A DNA stretch of 64,000 nucleotides, taken from Crocodylus rhombifer (lineage: Eukaryota; Chordata; Crocodylia; Crocodylidae). The notes below the pieces were generated by a model, which made no database searches, was not told where the DNA came from, and saw only the letters and a program-made list of their open reading frames with translations. Where the stretch lies: contig JAVSML010024317.1 in assembly GCA_038503035.1 (NCBI GenBank), positions 124,001 through 188,000 on the forward strand, written 5' to 3'. The translations under genes and the position numbers were made by a program. Every line of letters starts with the position of its first letter. Position 1 is the first letter of the stretch. Positions 61,531 to 64,000 of the stretch are shown here, piece by piece.

Positions 61531-64000
61531 AAGGGAAAGGGAGGAGCACCTGCAGAGAGAATGGAGGCTAAGGAGTAAGTGGAGAGAGGATATGGAGGGG
61601 GAAGTAAAGGAAAAATACAACACTGAAGGAAAGCAAGGAAGTAAATCTCTGTAAGTGGTACACTCATTTCATTGCTCAGTAGAAAGAGGCACCAAAATAT
61701 TTTGTGAAATCAGCTGCATCCTTTTTAAGATTTGAGAGCATGCCTGTATGTGATGTAACAAAGACTGTTTTTGACATGGTTTTGAAACTCAGTGTTTCCA
61801 TGTATGGTGGAGAACATTTTCAAGTATTGTTAATCCTAGCATTTGGACTGTGGTGGTATGCTAAGTATGCATGCTGCATAAATAGGCTGAATCATTATGG
61901 CTTTGGCATGAGAGAGAGGCAGTACTTCTGTGTGATGTGGAATGGAAGGAGCCTTTTCTAAATTTTGTTGTCCTGCCTGTGAAGCTGGACAAAGGCTTAG
62001 GTTAGAGGTGGCCAAAATGGCAGACAGCTGGTGGCTGGACTCTGTTTCCCAGCAGCCCTTGGCCATGCTGCTTCTGACTGGTCTCCATGGATTAAGTCAT
62101 TTTCTTAGAAAAGATTTGGTGGGTGAGGAAGGAAAACGTTTGCCATCAGTTTCTCTGCTATATAGTGAAATTCAGTGCAATTAGAAAGGCCACCTTGAAG
62201 AACAATGGCTTGAGGGCTTAGCTTAAGTAGAAACTATGAACACTTGGGAAATAAGACCTGTCTGACTGAGAAATAGCTAGATAATTCATGGTCTCAAAAA
62301 TAATAAAGAAGTTTCTTCTTTAAGAATAGGAACCCATTTTCTTACCTTTGAGAGGATTCCCAGTAGCTGAAGGGACATAAGAATTATCTCCTAAACACAA
62401 TGTAAGTATAGACCTGCCCACCTTTGAACTCTAACAAAGAAGATATCTTGAAGTCTTGATAGACTGTGCAAGTTGCTGGTCAATTTCTGTAGCTTCAACA
62501 GCTCTTGATGCCTAAACTCCTCTGCCCTGGTCTTCTTTCTCCTCCCCAGCCCTCTAAATGAAAGGGAAGGAAAGAAAAGAGCTGGAAAATGTGAGCATGA
62601 AGGCCACCTGATATATTAGTAGTAGTCCCATGGTGGTGTAGTCAATTGTCATAGATACTGGTCTTTATCTCAAGACACATTACCTGCCATAACAAAAATG
62701 TAAGACCTAGGCCAAAAGAGTCCTAGCAAAGTAGGATCTTGGAGATCTCCTTTGCCACTTCACATATGGAGCTGCAGCCCTGCTGTTATACTTGAGAAGC
62801 TATGTTTTGTGCAAGAGCAGACCTTCCCTTGTTTAGAGGTATAAGAAGACAGTAAGAACCACAAGTTAATATTCTGTGTAGGTTCATAAGGGGAAAGTTC
62901 CCATAGAGTATAAAGGAGCATGAATGACCATGAAAGTTCCTCCAAGTAGAAAGTCATCTCATGACAGTAGTACACAATGGAAGAAGGATACAAGACCTTT
63001 ATGTTGGACCCAGGTAAGATTAACTGAAAAAAAAAAAGTGAATGGCATTAAGAAAACCAACTTTGGTGCATTTATAGTAAACACAGAGGGATTCAAATGC
63101 TTGCAGGTTACAGCAACAATTTCTGCCAAACAGAGGTTGAGGGCCTATTGATATGGTTCTTCAAAAATGGAGTTAAAGAGGAAGAGAGAGGCCCAAGTGG
63201 AATCTGAGATTGCAAGATATTTCAGATTTGGTTTCAGCAGGTGTCAGGAAAGAATCAACAAGGCAGATCCCAGCAGATGTACCCCTAATGTGCCCTGATA
63301 CAGAGAGAATATATGAAACTATGGCCAATACATAGGCCACACAAATGGCTAGATTCATTATCCTGTCCAAGGAATGCAGCTGTCTAGCTAGAAGAACTGA
63401 CTTTACAATTTGAGGGAAAAAAAGCTTAGTATCTAGGGATAGATACTGTCCAATTTCTTTGTAACCACTGGTTATATCCTTGTCAGGGATGGGAGTGAAA
63501 GTCTCATTTGTCCATCTTCCGCCCTTTTACCTGAAATTACAGCTTAATATGACTGAATATAATGATGCTGAGTAGCTGAGGGGGAGGTGACATATGGAGT
63601 GTCACTGTGAGAGGCTGAACTTATCCACAGCCTTCCGAAAGACAGATGCAAAATTTTGAAATGCCATGCTTTTCTTGGACTGTAGTTGCACCTTCATTCA
63701 CATACGTCTTTCTCCAAGGCAATACTGGCCTAAAATGTCGAAAAAGCTGTTCTAACTATAAATTGCCAAAACGGGTTTTATGTAATGATCTAAAATACAC
63801 GTGAGGGTATTTTCAAAATTAATACTGGAATCTCTGATAAAAATAAATGAGATACCAGCTCTAAAAATAGAAGTATCTAGAAAAGTTCACTCATCTATAG
63901 TGACAAGTTAGTAATAAAAAGACAATTTGAACAAAATCTTTATTGCACTGAAAGGTAACTTGGCTGATATGCCAATATATAAGTGATGGTTATAGCTATT

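Larger units (their letters stand above)
50475..64000 (+). other. UTRN: UTRN intron (3' part outside the window)
   Basis: Begins with GTGAGT after the exon ending at 50474. No further utrophin exon was seen, so the intron is at least 13.5 kb. It holds hAT, CR1, L2-type and LTR-like insertions between 52.1 and 58.1 kb, a dispersed repeat at 60.2 kb and a tandem array at 61.1 kb. The stretches 50480-52100, 52410-53460, 58070-59430 and 61540-64000 are AT-rich with nothing recognised. Confidence 0.85.

Noticed and set aside
61203..61667. 154-codon minus-strand frame
   Set aside because: It lies in the tandem array; its repeated peptide segments follow the DNA unit and show no protein-like constraint.
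50475..64000. Next utrophin exon (about 121 nt, dystrophin exon 58 counterpart)
   Set aside because: Searched by eye for the expected rod sequence between splice sites and not found; it should lie beyond the window.
1..64000. CRISPR arrays, operons, tRNA or rRNA genes
   Set aside because: None seen. Direct repeats here are minisatellites or transposon tails, and the intron-exon structure and LINE content are vertebrate.

Overview
The window is vertebrate genomic DNA, almost certainly from a non-mammalian amniote. Crocodilian is my first guess and turtle the second. The grounds are many CR1 LINEs, several non-autonomous hAT elements, MIR/CORE-SINE remnants, one RTE-type and one L2-type LINE fragment, and LTR-like solo elements, with no Alu, L1 or B-type repeats. 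It is AT-rich and gene-poor. Most of it is intron of one very large gene read on the + strand, utrophin (UTRN), the autosomal paralogue of dystrophin.

Two coding exons are clear, at 37321-37493 (173 nt) and 50318-50474 (157 nt). Both lie between consensus splice sites. They join in frame across a split arginine codon and encode consecutive spectrin-repeat rod sequence with utrophin-type residues. Their lengths equal those of human dystrophin exons 56 and 57, so they are the utrophin counterparts. The neighbouring coding exons were not found and should lie outside the window, which makes everything else intron: 37,320 bp or more upstream, 12,824 bp between the exons, and 13,526 bp or more downstream.

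Layout. 0-1.5 kb: GC-rich LTR-like block with a 36-bp tandem repeat. 1.5-23 kb: mostly unique intron with simple repeats, MIR, RTE, hAT and MITE-like pieces. 23.3-27.8 kb: two minus-strand CR1 copies, one carrying a hAT insertion with a perfect 8-bp target duplication. 28.9-29.5 kb: a low-repeat, CpG-containing segment ending in a consensus splice donor. This is a candidate internal promoter and first exon, in the same intron where the short isoforms Dp116 (dystrophin) and G-utrophin/Up113 are expected to start. 37.3 kb: first exon. 39-42.4 kb: GC-rich LTR-like and MITE-like blocks with a 10-N gap. 43.2-46 kb: plus-strand CR1. 48.4-49.9 kb: minus-strand CR1. 50.3 kb: second exon. 52-58 kb: hAT, CR1, L2, and a CR1 split by a 1.1-kb LTR-like insertion. 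60-61.5 kb: a dispersed repeat matching 19 kb in inverted orientation, then a roughly 150-bp tandem array.

I saw no other host gene, RNA gene, CRISPR array or microbial-type system. The point most worth following is the candidate internal promoter, paired with an in-frame AUG in strong Kozak context inside the first exon. The position of LTR-like promoter/donor modules and inverted CR1 pairs around the exons is a secondary interest.
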